This document shows positions 1-14,537 of a stretch of DNA of 64,000 nucleotides, in pieces (the first letter of the stretch is position 1; each line of letters begins with the position of its first letter). The stretch comes from Muricea muricata. Lineage: Eukaryota > Cnidaria > Anthozoa > Malacalcyonacea > Plexauridae. Position numbers and translations under genes: made by a program. Under the pieces are notes generated by a model that was given only the letters and a program-made list of their open reading frames with translations, was not told the DNA's origin and did no database searches. The stretch covers positions 1,883,501-1,947,500 of the forward strand of contig OY979718.1 in assembly GCA_963855995.1 (NCBI GenBank), written 5' to 3'.

Positions 1-3000
1 TTGGCTTTTGAACAGATTATCTTCTAAATGGTAAGACAAAATATAAGTATATGATTTCAATGACTTGTAAAGTAAGGTATAACGCCTTTTATGCAGGCGA
101 TAAACTACCGTTTTCTACATTTATTTTGATTTTTGTACATAAATTGTCTCCGCGCTGTGTATTTGTAGAATTTGGTATATATAGTACAGGGTAAATCGAC
201 ACTTGTGTATATTTGCATTGTTTTACATTCGTTACGAAAAAATGCGTTGTTGACTTGTTTGAGAGCTTCGACCACTATTAACCCTTTCATTTTATTTTAT
301 TTTTTATTTTATCAACTTCACCACAAGGGCAGGGTCACCACAACAGCGTGAGCCAATGACTGTGGGCCCGTAATTTTTGTGCGTGCTAGCCAAGGCATTG
401 TTGAATATATTATGTGTATGGCTATAATGAACATGCTATGCTGAGGAATGAACTGATTGTCAGCCGAAGTTTTTCTTGGCCTGAAGTTACAAAACAGCAT
501 TTGATCAAAATTTTTGCACGACATAGTTATTTAGAACAAACAGTCGGTTAATTTAATGTTATGACCAATTTGTCGCAATTAAGTCATTTTAATTAATTCT
601 AATATGTTTTGACATAACCGCTTTATGAATATCCACTTCCAATGTTGTTTAACTCGTGTTTGCCACACGTCTTGTTGTGTACATAGTTTGGAAATCAGGG
701 AAATATGATAATTTTGCAGTAGTAGATTAATCCAACAGTATTGTTTTTCGTGACGCTTTTAACAGGTTTTGCTCTTGTTAATTTCCGTTACAGAAATTAT
801 ATGTATATACTGTTTAAATGCTGTTTTTGCGCGTACACGCACGCAAAACCCTAAATAATTTCAATATTACATTTGCATGAAACGAACAAGTGTTTTAGTG
901 GAGAGAATTCAGCATTCCCCACAATTTAGCCTGCTTTAGAAATTCCACGTAGAAAAATTATACCATGTGATTGCATTGACCATCGTATATAATTGTGACG
1001 ATGGTAATACTTTAGTCGATCATTTAGATGTATCGTTGACTTAAGTTGTAATTGCTAGTTCACCTAAAAACATATCTGTCGAATTATCTTTTGGTCACAA
1101 ATGATCACTTGTTCAAACAATGTATCTATCTATAGTCATTTAAATATATTCAAACCTAATTTTTCGTTGTACGGAATGAATGTAAAAATAACAAGTAGAA
1201 GTTTCCTCGATCAAATTTTGCGTAAGGAAATAAAGAAGAGGAAAAATGAATTAATCGTATATATCCTGCATTAGCACACGTTCCAACTCTGCTGGCTGCA
1301 GAACTCTACTGGGAACATGTTTGTTTTTCCACATTATTTTTCTAATGGATCAAAATGTGTTAGTGCGGAAGCCACATTTTAACCAAAGTAAACAATCTTT
1401 TTTAAAAATCGGAACACCATAGCGGTTTAAAATGTGTCCGAAGAAAATATTAGTTTTCCGTAACCTAACCGTAATGCTGTGATATTATTTGCGCGTTTTC
1501 CAAGAGGCGTGTCTGTAGTAGTCTAAATGGATTTTTCATTTCGAAGTTTTTGCTAGTTATATGGATCTATGCTCTAATTTTAAATTTTGATTTTAAGTTA
1601 TTTTAAACTTGTCACTTACAAAGTGTTTATTACAAGTTCTATTGTTCAAGTTCGTATTTTCTTACTAAGCGGTAATTTCCTCTGGTCTCGACCTTACTAG
1701 CTGAAGTAAAAATAGACGTGATTTAAAATTAAAATGGGCTTCATTTTCCGTCGTCCACCTCTCGTTATACATTGCTAATTGTTGCGAAATTAAATGATTG
1801 AAGAATGAACAAAGTGCATACATGGTAATTTGATACTTGTGATCAAGCAATTCTGTCAGGTATATGGTATATGTTTTCTTGTCGACTGAGTATTGATAAT
1901 TTGTATGGCACCATGGCCGATATTGGTCTTGACCTTTTGCTTCGACCAATTCCTTGTTGTCCTAAGGTAATTACTTATGCAACATGGCTACCAGGTCCTC
2001 GACCAAATCCTCGACTATTTTTGCACCTTAGGAACAGGTGTATCAGAGCTCACAGATGAGACTGTGTTAACTAAAAGATACGTTTTATGTAAATATATTT
2101 TGCAGATTGTGAATTATGCGACTGAAATGTAGCCCATGTACATTGTGTATTGCATTCTTGGCGTTGCGTAATAAGAATATGCTGTGTGTCTCAGAACAAA
2201 TGTCGCTCCAACGAAAATTTAAATAGAATAATCTAGTCATTCATCAAAGCAGCTGATATGTACAGGGAGTCTAGGCAGCGTTACCAAGTTCTTGTTTCAT
2301 CAATTCTTTCAACTGTGTTTAAAACAAGGAAGATTTTTTAGGAAGGTTTTATGTTTTTGCCTGATCATGTAAATGACCAAAATCTTTAATTAGTTGGTTA
2401 GACTTTGGAATTTTGTGAGACGGGATAGTGCTTGCTACCTAGATATTGCATGCCTGTGCCTTTCATCACAATGAAGAACGCCAGCCAAGTCTGATGCGGC
2501 CTTTCGCGTGTGAGAATTCCCGCAGTTAATATCTCTTCTATGCTTCAGGGGGGGGGGGGGGCGGGGGGTTCTAAGGAGCACCCCAGATTCCCCGTCTCTA
2601 AAATCATCGCATAAATGATCTCTGAAGGCTAGTAGGTTATCAGTATTCACAATACAGTCAATGCATGAATTCTTCATGATTTGTTAAATGACAATGGTGT
2701 GATATCGTCTTTTTCCAACGATATGCATCTTTTGCACTTCTGCTGCAATCGGTAGTACTTTCTTTCTTGCTGCACTGATGTATTTTTACTGTAAAGTTTT
2801 CATATTCAGCAACTGTTAATAATTCGAAACGTTGGTGCAGTGCTTTCACAGTGCAATAATTATTTTTTGTAGAAGACTATGGGGGAGGGAGGGGATCTAT
2901 GCCAATATCATATATTATGCAATGTTTTCATTAGTGCCACCCCATGTTAGGGGCAGCGGCGTTTAAAACCCCACAACTCAAAAGATGATTATATTTCATG

Positions 3001-6000
3001 CTAGCCTATGAAATACAAAATGTATTTTTCCCCAAATAAGGTTTAACAAAAACATTCCCATGTTCCATTGCTGATTTTCTCACGCTTTTTGCCCTTGACT
3101 GGCTAAAATAGATTTAAATGTAGTTCACACAAAAACTTTAGTTTAGTGCTGAGATCTGTTATATGTTTGCTATCTGTAAGATCAATAATAGCTTTTAACA
3201 TGTTTGTCATTCACTGCCATTAATTGTATGAGAATTTCACTAACTGGTGTCCCTTTGCTTGACTGCACCATGAGAATTTTATCAAATGTTTAAAATAAGA
3301 TTAAATGGCAAGATAAAGGCATTGAAACATCCAAGAGCAGTCAATATGACTGCAGAAAGAATGATGAAAATGTAGTAGGATGAAGATATTTATATAAACA
3401 ATTTGACACAATTTGTTCAGTTATACCGCGTTGAGCTGATTGAATGTGCATTCATATAGACTTGAAAAGAACACACTTGAACCTAGTCCGTGGTCAGTAT
3501 TTAAATTGTTAGCTTGTCTTATCGCGTGTGCGACCAGAAAAAGGTACTGGGAGGAGAGTATATTATTAAAGGTTTGTACTGCATTAACGCACTCAATACA
3601 AATATATAATAATGTTGAATTGAAGGGGCGGAATCAGTGAATTTAAAAAGAAATGCCTTGTTATTGTTATGACAGCTTACATATCACTATATTTCACCAT
3701 GTACAATTCAAATAAATAGAAATATAATTGAATCGATTGATACAGTTTAGTAAATGGAAACCTTGAATGTCTTTTAATGGCGTTTTTTATACTTTTTCAT
3801 CTTACTTTTGTTTCGGCTACTACCCAAAACAAAGTAGACTAGTATTTTCCCACGTTAATGGAAATCATCGAAATCTGTTCAACGAAGATTAAAAAAGCAG
3901 GTTGCAAAAGCAGGTATATTGGCGCAGTTTTATTAGTTGTCCAAGATCCACATTTTTGCATATCTGCAGGCAGACATTTGTGCGGCAACATTCAATTGAT
4001 TATTATTAGAAAGGACTCAGACATGCAGTACATTTTGTTTAAAAAAGTGTCTGTTCTAGATTTACTTGTCAGAACTGGTAAATGTATTGAACTGGTAAAT
4101 CTATGCAGCTACGTATATGTATGTATATACAAGCATAACTTAAGATTAATCCTGTCCTATATACATCTTATGATCTGATAACATACAATCATTGTTTTAT
4201 ATTTTATTCAATTATAATCTAATCAAATGCGAATTAATTAATTAAGACTTAAAAAGTCGACTAACTTGTTAAGTTTACAGGAAGTATTTTTTTCTCGGAT
4301 TGTTGCATGACCCTGACCGATGGTGTTCACGATCATGTTATTTGGCATGCACTGATTGTATCAACTCAGTAATTATGCTAGGTTAGGCTTCCTTTGGATA
4401 AAAAATCTTGTAATCAGGTGGAAATTAAAGACGTCATCTATACTCATGACGCGATTTCGCGACATTTCTGTAGTCGTAGAGTCCTTTTTTTTAGTTTGCA
4501 AACTATGTTTTGAAGATTTAAGACTGTTTCCGCGCTGATCTTAACCTTTCAGTGACACTAAATTACACTGCATGCCGTGCAGGAAATAACTGCATGGTAT
4601 GTACACAGTCAAAAGCACGGTACAGACATGAAATATCCGCATGTGCTGGGAAAGGGACGTGAACTAACGAATGTACTGTTGAGATTCTCCATAGTCTCTC
4701 TGAGCGCGACATAAAATGCAGCGTAACACAAAAAATGAGGATCGAGCACATATCATTTTAGTCAATATAGGGATTAGGAAAGTTCTGTAAATCAGCACTC
4801 TGAGTCTATGTGGCTCTTAACTCGAAGCAGCAGTCCTTAATTTTCTTTTCACCTTCAAGGATGGTTCCCAGTAACAGCTTTCCTGGGTTTTTTTTGTCAG
4901 TTCCTCTGTAGTATATTGATGAGATCTCGTACTTCAATCCTGTGTGGTAATATTCAGAGGTTCTTCAAAACTCACTTCCTTCCCGCATGACACAGTGCAT
5001 CCTTGGCTGAGGTAACCTACTCTGGGGTATCTTATTCAGCTGTACATTTACAATACTGTCTCCTGTGGTTTCATTTTGATAACCAGGGAATATCCTGCCT
5101 GTGACTTTCACAATCGCAACCATTCATTTTTTAATTAAATAAAAGATTAAAGGAAATTTAAATTTTCACTCACAGCAGACCAACACGCGAACTATGAGTC
5201 AAAAACATTTACAATAACATATAATTATAGCCATAAGACATTTTTTAATTGTAGCGCGGAAATGAACGTTAATTAGAACGTGTTAATTTTGGTTCAGACT
5301 TTGGTTTATTAGAACTGCGTTTACTTGACTCGATTATATCTCGTTGATGAATGATTGTTTTAAGACATGTTTTTTCCTGACTTGGTTTCAGACACGCTTA
5401 TAGAAATATTTTGAGTGACATTTCTCGCACTTACGTGTGAACAAACAAGAAACCAGGTGACCACAATCTGTTGGCTGATGCCACCTAGCTAACACACCAA
5501 CACTTGCCATACGACGGTTTAAACCCGAACTGAATCATGGAACTATATAAAGCTTCGAAATAACTTTTGCTTCGTAATTACATTTACGCATGCATGTTCC
5601 CAAATATAAGTATATGTAACTTTATATTATGTATCCAATTATGTTATAATCTTCACTATATATAAGTATCACTGTTATGTAACTATAGCCTCATTCCTGA
5701 TGACGACTAAAATATAGTCGAAAGCTGGAATGAATTCCAAATGTTTATATTCGGAGTTACCGTTGTTTTGTATGATAGTTATGATGGTCGAAACTTTGAT
5801 ATAGAGCATGTAACTATGCAAGCATATCTGCTATAGCTGCCCCGCATTATCAACTATGGTACAACTGCCGTGCTTAGATTTAATGTTAACGTTTTTGAAA
5901 GATGTCTGTTGCTTTTATTCAATTTGTCATGTAATCAACTTTATTTCATCAGAGTCAAAACGTATTTCGGTGAAAACTAATGGATCCGTGACTTTGAGGA

Positions 6001-7571
6001 TCAGTGACTCTGACGTTTTCGTGATCAAACACTTTGGTTATGTAGGAGTTATATGCATATTTGGTTCGTATTATCAGATCTTAATATTGACAGCATAGCA
6101 TTGAGTGCATGCCTTGTGCTTTCATGGCTGTATGGCATTTACTGAGTGGGAGTTAATGCCTTATCTCGTATGGTTATGTTGATGATAAATTATAGGAGTT
6201 ATTGAGTGATACTAATAGACTATAACCAAGGCATTAAAAACATGCTACATTGCTTAATATGAAAAATGGCGATAAATCTTAGAAATCCAATTTTCATATA
6301 AACAATATTTAAATGATGAAAAAAATACGCATGTGATGAAGTTCCCGGAGTGAAGTTTCATTTTGACTGAAGCATTTTTTCTGACCATAATTAAATGTGT
6401 ATGAATATTACGAGATTAAATATTTACGAACATTTTCTACGGTTAGGCCAGCTCAGTTTAGACATTTTTGACTTTCACTGATGTAGCCACAGGGAGGAAG
6501 AGGAGATTTATTGAAGGACGAGCAGCAATTACCTTTATGACAACTTGTTCCTCATAACATGCAGATACAATTTATCATCGCAACTTAAAGCAATAACTAA
6601 AAAGTACACGAGTGTGACTACAGCGGCACTTCAGAACATTCTTATCTAGGAATTATCCTAATCGGAACAATCACCTGGGGGTAATCCAAGTATATTATAG
6701 GTTTCTTGCCAGTTACAAATATTAGTTGAATGATTAAGATTACAGAACATAATCTAAGTGCGTCTATGTCTTTATATGATGTGGAATTTATGGAGTTTTT
6801 ATACTGTAAAAGTGTTTATACTTGATCATTATACTTGTATGTTCGTGACGTTATATTGGTTGGAGTAGAGTACTTTTTGTCAAGGTGACCATGATAAACA
6901 TGCATGTAGCTACTGAGTTAAAGGGGATGGAGGGAGGGGCATGTATTGTATCGACAGGTTTGCTGGAGGAAAGATATACAAAGTGACATCATACAGTACA
7001 TAGAAAATGATTCACAGGCGATAATGTAGCTGAGTCATTTCTACCATATTGCATGTATTTGGTTGCGGAATAATCATCACATTATCCTTTAAGCCACGTG
7101 TGAAATTATCACTTCTATCAGTGCTAAAAACATGTTAGTAAATCCGACTGCATTTTAAGAAATAAATTTATTTATCCGTAGTATAAATTTAATATACCAC
7201 TCTGAAATCCTGGGAAGTGTCAACAGTTCTCAGCGTAGTCTAGCCAGACGAGAATTTGTAAGAATTTATGAAGTTTTCACAATCCCGAACACCATTCGGC
7301 ACTCACAAGTGCATGTCATAAGTCCGGACGCAGAATCGAACGCATGCAGAAATTCAGAGGTAGGTATTTGCTCTGCAGGCTACTATTTCCTTATTAGATT
7401 AATTAAAACACAATATATTTTATTCCGTAATTTTATAGTAGAGGTTGTCACCCATGCTGTTGCTCTGCAGGTGACATTTGCAGCAAGTGAAATCCTGTAG
7501 CAACACAGGCACTGCATGAGTCTATTGCTAGTATGTTACCATGTCTATGCTGAATCATGTTGTATCTTGTG
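1..7571. other. Region without a supported gene
   Basis: No open frame in this stretch has recognisable family motifs, and I found no set of exons with matching phases. All open frames are short and AT-rich, and several overlap on opposite strands. A G homopolymer with GC-rich flank lies near 2549-2568 and a purine-rich tract near 2880-2894. The hammerhead-like motif near 5691-5735 is listed separately. Exons of an unfamiliar gene could be missed here. Confidence 0.6.
5691..5735 (+). other. Hammerhead-like core motif
   Basis: CTGATGA at 5697-5703 is followed by a short hairpin (CGACT / AGTCG) and then GAAA at 5720-5723. The flanks TCATTCC and GGAATGA can pair. CTGATGA, helix II and GAAA are the conserved core of hammerhead ribozymes, which are known in Penelope-like retroelements of animals. 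The stem III/cleavage-site part is not convincing, so this may be only a repeat relic with the core retained. A second copy of the same arrangement is at 32454-32480. Confidence 0.35.
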
Positions 7572-7733
7572 CAGTGGCGTAGCCAGCCCGACAGTTTAGC
7601 CCCGCTATGCAAATTTCAAGTTATTTTCAAATTATTATCATTATTCCTTTCTTTAGAAATTAATTGTTTTCACAGTGAATGAACAGGAAAATATTTGCAT
7701 AGTGGGACTAATTCGTCGGGCTGGCTGCTTATC
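7572..7733. mobile_element. Short inverted-repeat element (MITE-like)
   Basis: The left arm, starting at the AGCCAGCCCGAC motif near 7581 and running to GCTATGCAAAT, is repeated inverted on the right as ATTTGCATAGTGGG...GTCGGGCTGGCT, ending near 7727. The spacer is AT-rich and non-coding. The arms are about 35 bp and imperfect. The target duplication is unclear, so the outer limits are approximate. This is consistent with a non-autonomous DNA transposon. Confidence 0.6.
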
Positions 7734-10700
7734 TTGTCTTTCTTTATTGATTCTAAATTGAAGCTTTCGTTCAAAGTGCACGTGTTTCATGGCTACTTCA
7801 TATTTCATAAATTTGTACTAATCATACATCAGGACTATAACTAAATTTCTATAAACGAAGCTAATTTGTTCAAAAATATCTAGATAACCAGTACAAGAGT
7901 AACGCTTCTAGTATATTTACTACGTCTACAGTCTCTTATATAATTCTTCAATAAAGTCTATTATTGCTCAATAAGCTCAGTAGTTTTCGAAATACAGTCT
8001 TTTTAGAACTCCATATCCATCCAAGCCTTAATGAAACTTATGTTGAAACTTGCTCTTGTAGTATATAAAATTATTTTAGACTAGTTAGTTCTTTTTTGTA
8101 TTGTTTATCATGTATGTTTACGTAATATATACAGCAGATGACCTGTAAGTTCATAAGTTAAAGTAATACTGATAAACATTGGTGATATCCAATCTATGAA
8201 AACAGGAAAAACGTCGCCTTCGGTTCTAAAAGTCGGCTTCTTATCTTTAAATCTGGTTAATTAACACATATATGCTTGCCAAAGATGCAGGTAAATGACG
8301 TTTGTAGATGTTCGGGCGTATCCCTAATTGCGTCAATCAAGGCATGCCTTGTGCCGTTCTCAAGCGAGGTTAAATTGAGAAAATCGATAAAGTGCGCTGA
8401 TAACAACCATACCGTGTGTCTGAACGCTATTTTAGGTTTCTTCTTGACCTTAGCATCACAATTGTGACTTACTTGTCCACAAAAGACAGGGACAATTAAC
8501 CTCTCTTGTGAGGGGCCAGTGCGAAAACACGTATACAAAAGGGAGTGGCAAGTTGAACTCGTACAGTACGACTCAAAATTCTAAACAGGAAAGTATAATG
8601 AGATGGATAACATTTTTGGCGACTTCTTTTAATCCCTACACCTATATGCACAAAATCCTACACTAAATCCATCTAGTACTTGTATGAAAAGTGTCAGATT
8701 AAAAGATATGTTATACATAGTTACAAATGCTTAAATTTAGAACTGTAGAAAAGCTTTAAAGTTCATGAATGCAAATATATAATTCTCTTATTAGACAGAA
8801 AGATTTTAAGTAAATAAGGTAGTTTATCTGCTTAACACTCATGACCCAAACCCAAATAAACATTGCAGGATACGTGCACCAAAAAGTGAAAAAGAAGACT
8901 ACACATATATCGGTATTTCAGGTGCCTCGTAATTGTAACCAATTCTTGCTTCTCATTTTGAACCTCTGCGAATTCAGTATATATCTGTCTTGGAGCAGTG
9001 AGGAAAATTCGTTACTATTTGTATTACCCCGGCTTCAACAATTATGAGAATTGAGAAATCTGAGAGTTGCTACTCTTGGTTCTTTTCTATGTTTTATACC
9101 TAAAAAAACCATGATAAATGTTGGGAATTGAAATGGTAGGGGATTCAGAAATGAAGTTACTGCTGACTAAATTTCATTCAATTTTTATGATTTAATACAT
9201 AACTACAAATATAAAATGGATTATAAAACTTCAACACCTGTCCAACACGTTTTCTTCATCAGAATGAGATTATAAACTCTGAGCATCTAATTTCCTGTCT
9301 CCTCTTATATTCGTAGGTTCGTGATAGATTCAGATGCTATTTATATCTCGGCGTGCAATTTTCTGATATTGGATCATCTAATCGTTTTATGATGTTTACA
9401 AAGAAAAAAGTTCTAAAAACAAAGATTTTTGTATTTGTTTATATTTAAGACTATATTTCTAGTGTTAATCACAAATTGCTTTATCCACTGATGAAATATG
9501 GTTGATATAGAACTTTTTCATGCTGCATCATCCAGGTTTCAAATAACTCGTAAGTACTGTGGGTTCATTCCAGAAACATTTTATTGCTGTGTAGCTAGAG
9601 AATAATTTGTATCGAAGCAAACAGTGTTTGGATTTTATGTCGTGAGCACGCATTTGCACATGCATGCATGTGTACGCTTGCTATCGTCTTGATAATTTCA
9701 ACAGTACGAAAAAATAGCTTAGTGTAACAGTATTGAAGGTTTATTGGCAAACAATATAGTTTAATTTTGTAAAAGCGTGTATTCTGTTGTTGAAAGAAGC
9801 TAAACGTTTTAGGAATTCAAACCTTAGCTACTTTTAGTTTCACTGAATAAACTGGTCGTTAACTGCTCAGCCTGTTCCTGAGTGCGAAAACATTCATATG
9901 GTATCAGTATTCCCCCGCACAGAGTATAACCTCGTCAAGCTTAGTTAATAACGCTTATAACCTTGAATATATGGTGTATAATTTATTTTGTCTGCACACA
10001 CTGAATCATCTTGGTGTCATTAGCAAACAAAGAATATTACTTCTAAGACCTTTTTATTTGAATAGAGAAAGTATACATGTAACCATAGACAAAAACAAAT
10101 AGTATATTAGACTTAAACGTGTGCCACGTGTATTGTAATGTCGAGAAGTTAACGCTAGGGCGCTACGTGTAGGAATTTCATTTTCCAAATGCACTTAAAA
10201 TGAATTTCGCTAGACTGTCGCCACATCTTGCCTTTCGTTAAATGAAAATCAAGATGCTCTGCGATTTGGATATGCTGGATATTTCTGGTAATCAACAGTT
10301 ATAAACTTTTGTTTTTATTTGGGAGTTCGTCGGCATATTTGAGATTTTCTTGTCTTTGAAACAGTCTGCGCGTGAAATGATGAGGGAGCAAGTTAGCTTA
10401 AGCGGACGTTAGTGGAATTTCCGCGCAATGTTGTTTTTCTTATCTGATCTGTTGTTGCCCCCAAAAGTATTTGAAAAATTACAAATCATACGTTAGGAAT
10501 GACTGATTATATTACCTAGATAATACATGCTAGCTATTTATGAGGTGATATTGAACTAATAAGTTATGTTTGGCCCATGCATATTACCTTCAAATGACCT
10601 TTCAAAATTTACTCATGTTTCGCCCAGCTAGTGACGTCGGGTAATCTTATACCTTTATATATTAAGTTTTGTAATTGGTAGAGGCATTTGACAGTTGGCT

Positions 10701-10885
10701 TTCATCAGTATTGCTTCATTTTCCTCTCTTGCACTCATCGTATTATTATTGAATTTTATAGATCGTCGACACAATATAGCAAGTAAATCTTGCGTGCATT
10801 AAACGTCGACGTGCTGAAAAAGAACTCACTGCAATAATCAAAGGAGTAAAACGACATCGTCACAATCTGTGCTGAAGCAAACGAA
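7734..10885. other. Region without a supported gene, upstream of the secreted-protein gene
   Basis: Only short AT-rich open frames occur here, including an overlapping pair on both strands around 8257-8538 with no family features. The promoter of the gene starting at 10886 should lie at the right end, but I see no decisive core-promoter element. Confidence 0.5.
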
Positions 10886-11429
10886 ATGAAGTTGTTGTTT
10901 GTCACAACAGTATTGGTCTTCTTACTTGGAAGCAATGAAGCTCGTAAAAAGCTTCGTATTCCTGATGACATCTTGTCGAGAAGTGCCAAAGGTTGGGAGA
11001 CCATCGTGAAAGCTACCGATGTTTTAAAGCTTTCGAGAGTATTCCCTTCGGATCGCAATTTAATGAAACGTATTGCTTTGGTGGAATCATCTCTGAACAG
11101 AACTTCTTCTCAAGGTGGTTTATGGAATGTTGGAACCTGTGCCTTCTGGAGGGTAACACAAAACCGGGAAAAGTATGGTAAACGATTGAAAAAGATTCAA
11201 AAGATGGTCGGACGAAAATTTGGAATAAGCTGGACCCGGATGACCTATGACCAACTTCAGCGTCCAATGTACTCGTTGATTGCGGCGCGAATGTATTTGT
11301 ATATTATCTTAACTGACGGTATCCCACGTGGAGCGACAGCGCAAAGCAAAGTTTGGAGCAATTATTACCATAATTGTGGCGAATCTGAACTTACAGCCAG
11401 GAAACGTTTGACAAAGATATTTAAGAAAG
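10886..11429 (+). CDS. First exon of a secreted lysozyme/transglycosylase-like protein, probably joined to the EGF exons downstream
   Basis: The frame opens with a signal peptide: MKLLF, then a hydrophobic run to about residue 16. A domain of about 150 residues follows that resembles the soluble lytic transglycosylase (SLT)/goose-type lysozyme fold: VESSLN around residues 66-71 with candidate catalytic Glu67, GGLWNV at 77-82, and a helix-rich tail containing PMYSLIAARMYL and a W-x-x-YYH motif. Such enzymes cut peptidoglycan, so an extracellular antibacterial or digestive role is plausible but inferred. The open frame continues to 11488, but AAG|GTAAAC at 11429/11430 is a good donor leaving phase 1. 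That is exactly the phase required by the first EGF exon at 17273. The ATG at 10886 is the first in frame and precedes the signal peptide. The domain call rests on motif resemblance only. Confidence 0.65.
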
Positions 11430-14400
11430 GTAAACAATTTTATTATATTATGACGAGTAATAAAATATGTGCATGCGCGTGTTTATGATTCTATATGTCC
11501 GAACATTGGCACAGGTTATGCTGAGTATTTATTTTATGGCGGGATGTTTTTGAGGAAATTTGCGAGAGCAGCAAGCCCTCCTTGGTGGTCGTACTTCTGG
11601 CTACCATTATCTCACAGTTGTCACGCATAGCTTGATAATAATGATATTATTTGCTTTTATTATGACTTGAGTATTCATAAGCCCATGCACGTAAGTTTTA
11701 ATATTATTATTTTGATGGCTACGCAATATCGCGTACATCACACGAGTATGTTGACCTCCGCAGGGTGTATATTAGGGTGTATATATCGTTACAACAGTAT
11801 CATTAACTGTATAGAATTGAGATATTTTAGTCATAGACAATTTGGCTCCATAATCAGACTGTTTCATGCTAAGATCTATATCATCAGCTTCAAGTTTATC
11901 ATTTGTGTTCACCTGATGTGCGTTATCTTAAGACACTGGATATTTTATCTATACCGATGCAGAGTTGTCTTGCTGTGTAAAATAAACATGTCTGGCACAA
12001 CGACAGTCGCTTCTTTTCATATTCTGTTCGTCTCTGCTTTAATTTAAACAATCCAAATTACTCGATTTTTGCAGTCACATTAAGTATGGTAGAATGCTTC
12101 ATCAGTATCGACGAATTGTTCAAGATTTCTCATTCTTCTTCGCACAGACTTTTTCAATCTATGTTTTGAGTGTTGACGTGTTTTAAGAAGGTCTTATTAG
12201 TCGATTTAAAGAGTTGTCGCCAGCTTGCCTTAACAGACAAACAAAAATAACACACAAACAACTATAACGCCATATTTTACTTTTTCTATTTTTACGATAT
12301 TACATATCACATTACTTTCGCTTTCATTCTTACTAGTATTTTTAAAAGGGGAAACAATGTGTTTGGTAAGGAATAAATGAAGTTGTAATTGCTTCAATAA
12401 CAGACACCGTATTATAAATACATTCAATTTTCGTTCTCACTATGATGACTGCCTAATATGTACCGTTTCCTTTTATTTTTACAACAGAATTGCAATTTAA
12501 ATGCAGGGATAAACGAGGCGATAATGGCATCCAACTTTTTTTTTCGGTATGGTTTTACATGTGCGTTAAACGCAGCCAGCCTGCAGCTATACTTGTGATT
12601 AAAATTAACTAAACTACACATGCGTATCATTGATACTCTCGAAAACGATGTACAGTTTTGTGAACTTGCCAGATAGTTAAGGCCATATATAGATAGTTTA
12701 TTGTACGGTTTGTAAAGGGAAGTAGCTCAGTATTCTGGGATGATTGGAAATATTTTTCTGTCTTTATTACAAAACGTTGAGAACTAAACATATGCGGATA
12801 TGGAATCGTCGAAGTGATAATGTGTAGATATCTGTCTGGCATTTTAGCCCTCAAGCTAATATTTATGTTACAGAAAGATTGAACATAGTACTTTGAAGAA
12901 CTCTAAGGCATTTTGTTCTCTGGATTCTCTCTTAAAAGGACAATGTCCAGTATAGCTAGTTATTTTGAGTCGTTTGCTAAAAAACAATTTTTTGCCAAGA
13001 TTTTCATCCGACTAAACTTCCGAGAGGAAATGCCTTTAAAAAGGGTCTTTCATCGGGGGATTTTTGTTGAAAGGCATTTTTTGCCAGAACGCTATGGTTG
13101 ATATTCATTGATAACGTTTTGAAAACATTGCTATAGGCTCTTGGAGTCGAAACGATCATGCATAGTTTTGAACTGTCTTAGATTGTATGTCATTGTTGAC
13201 TGAATCTGATCGACAATTCTAGACTATTTTATAATCTGGCTTATTCCAGTTTTCCAGATCAGAATGTATATCCTGTTTAAATGAATCAGCAAATACCAAA
13301 ATATGACATCTGATCTGCACAATTTCAATTGAAAAACAAAAGAAGTGGTCGAAAACGAAAAAATAAATTATTTTGAACATATTTTAACTTACGTCCAGGT
13401 TATACACATCCACTGCCCATGATTAGATCTTTTCTTTTTTGGTTAATTGTCCAATTAAAATTGACAAGGATTGTATCCAGAGGTCTTGTATCCAGTTTTC
13501 TCATACAGTGCATGTCATTCTTTTCAAATGATGTTTCTAATTTGCAGGGATTTTCTTTGATTTATTGCGCATTTACTGGCAGCATTGATATACATACTGA
13601 CTGTGTTTTAAATTAATTTTCATCAAGGGCAAAGTGCCGTAACAACTAGCATATTCAGTTTTGCTTACTGTCAATGATGACATGTGCAATTCTATTCGAT
13701 TTATACACGCAGAAACTCGTTGCTCTGTAAATTGTGATACGAATTTGGGTTATTTTTTTATAATTGAGGTAAATAATTTCGAGTTGTTTCATTAATTTGC
13801 GAAATTGTGTTGTGGCAAATACCTGACCTATTTGGACACAAAGACCTTCACATTGAGCGGCAAAACGTAATGCCTAAAAGACACGAGACGGCACACTCGT
13901 CCATCAGTATTCAATGGTCAATTTAAGCATCTAAATACCAAATTAAATGTAGGCAAACTTTATGTCATCAAGTTGCTGGGTTATGACGAGTAAATATATT
14001 GAAATACATCTTATGAAAACAAAAATGCTGATATACAACAGTCTTACTGGACCCAAAATATCAAAACCATATAATTCACTTATCTTCTGTATCAGCTATT
14101 CATCGGGTCCTTTACAAATATCGCGTCCTTCAGTTGAATACTTTTCCTAAGTGGTTGACGTCATTACTTGATAAAAACGAGTGCCCTTGGTACCCTAAAG
14201 TGTTTTCAATATCATGCCGGGTCTTTCCACTTCAATCTTCACTTTGAGTGTGACTGACTGGACGTTTTCCATTTCAAGTGATGATATTGTGTTTTCATAC
14301 CTTTTACAAAGTAACCAATGTTGAAAGACATTTTTTATACTTGGCGATAAAATTTGATTCAAGGTCTCGTTCCATTAACAAGTGTTGAAATTTATCTATA

Positions 14401-14465
14401 TCGATCTAATATCTAAAATGTTCTCAAGTGAATGCGTCTCAACCGGGAAAGTGAAAAATACTTTA

Positions 14466-14537
14466 ACCGCGGTGAGAATCGAACTCACGATCTTGATCTT
14501 GCTAGCGTCACGCTCTACCACCTGAGCTACGCGGTAA
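14466..14537 (-). tRNA. tRNA-like sequence, probable tRNA pseudogene or SINE head
   Basis: On the minus strand there is a D arm (TAGCTCAGGTGGTAGAGC), a perfect T arm (GTGAG-TTCGATT-CTCAC) and an acceptor stem pairing ACCGCG with CGCGGT. The anticodon position would read AGC (Ala), but the two inner pairs of the anticodon stem are mismatched and the 5'-terminal acceptor base is unpaired. A and B boxes for RNA polymerase III are therefore present while the fold is imperfect, which favours a decayed tRNA or the head of a SINE over a working tRNA. Confidence 0.5.

Noticed and set aside
2435-2849. Two minus-strand frames of 80 and 63 residues near a G homopolymer
   Set aside because: The Pro run comes from the homopolymer; no conserved motif or splice support.
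8257-8538. Overlapping open frames on both strands (93 and 63 residues)
   Set aside because: No family motif, no splice-site support and mutual overlap; treated as chance.
10756-11267. Minus-strand frames of 100 and 84 residues opposite the lysozyme-like exon
   Set aside because: They are antisense shadows of the coding exon, which has a signal peptide and domain motifs.
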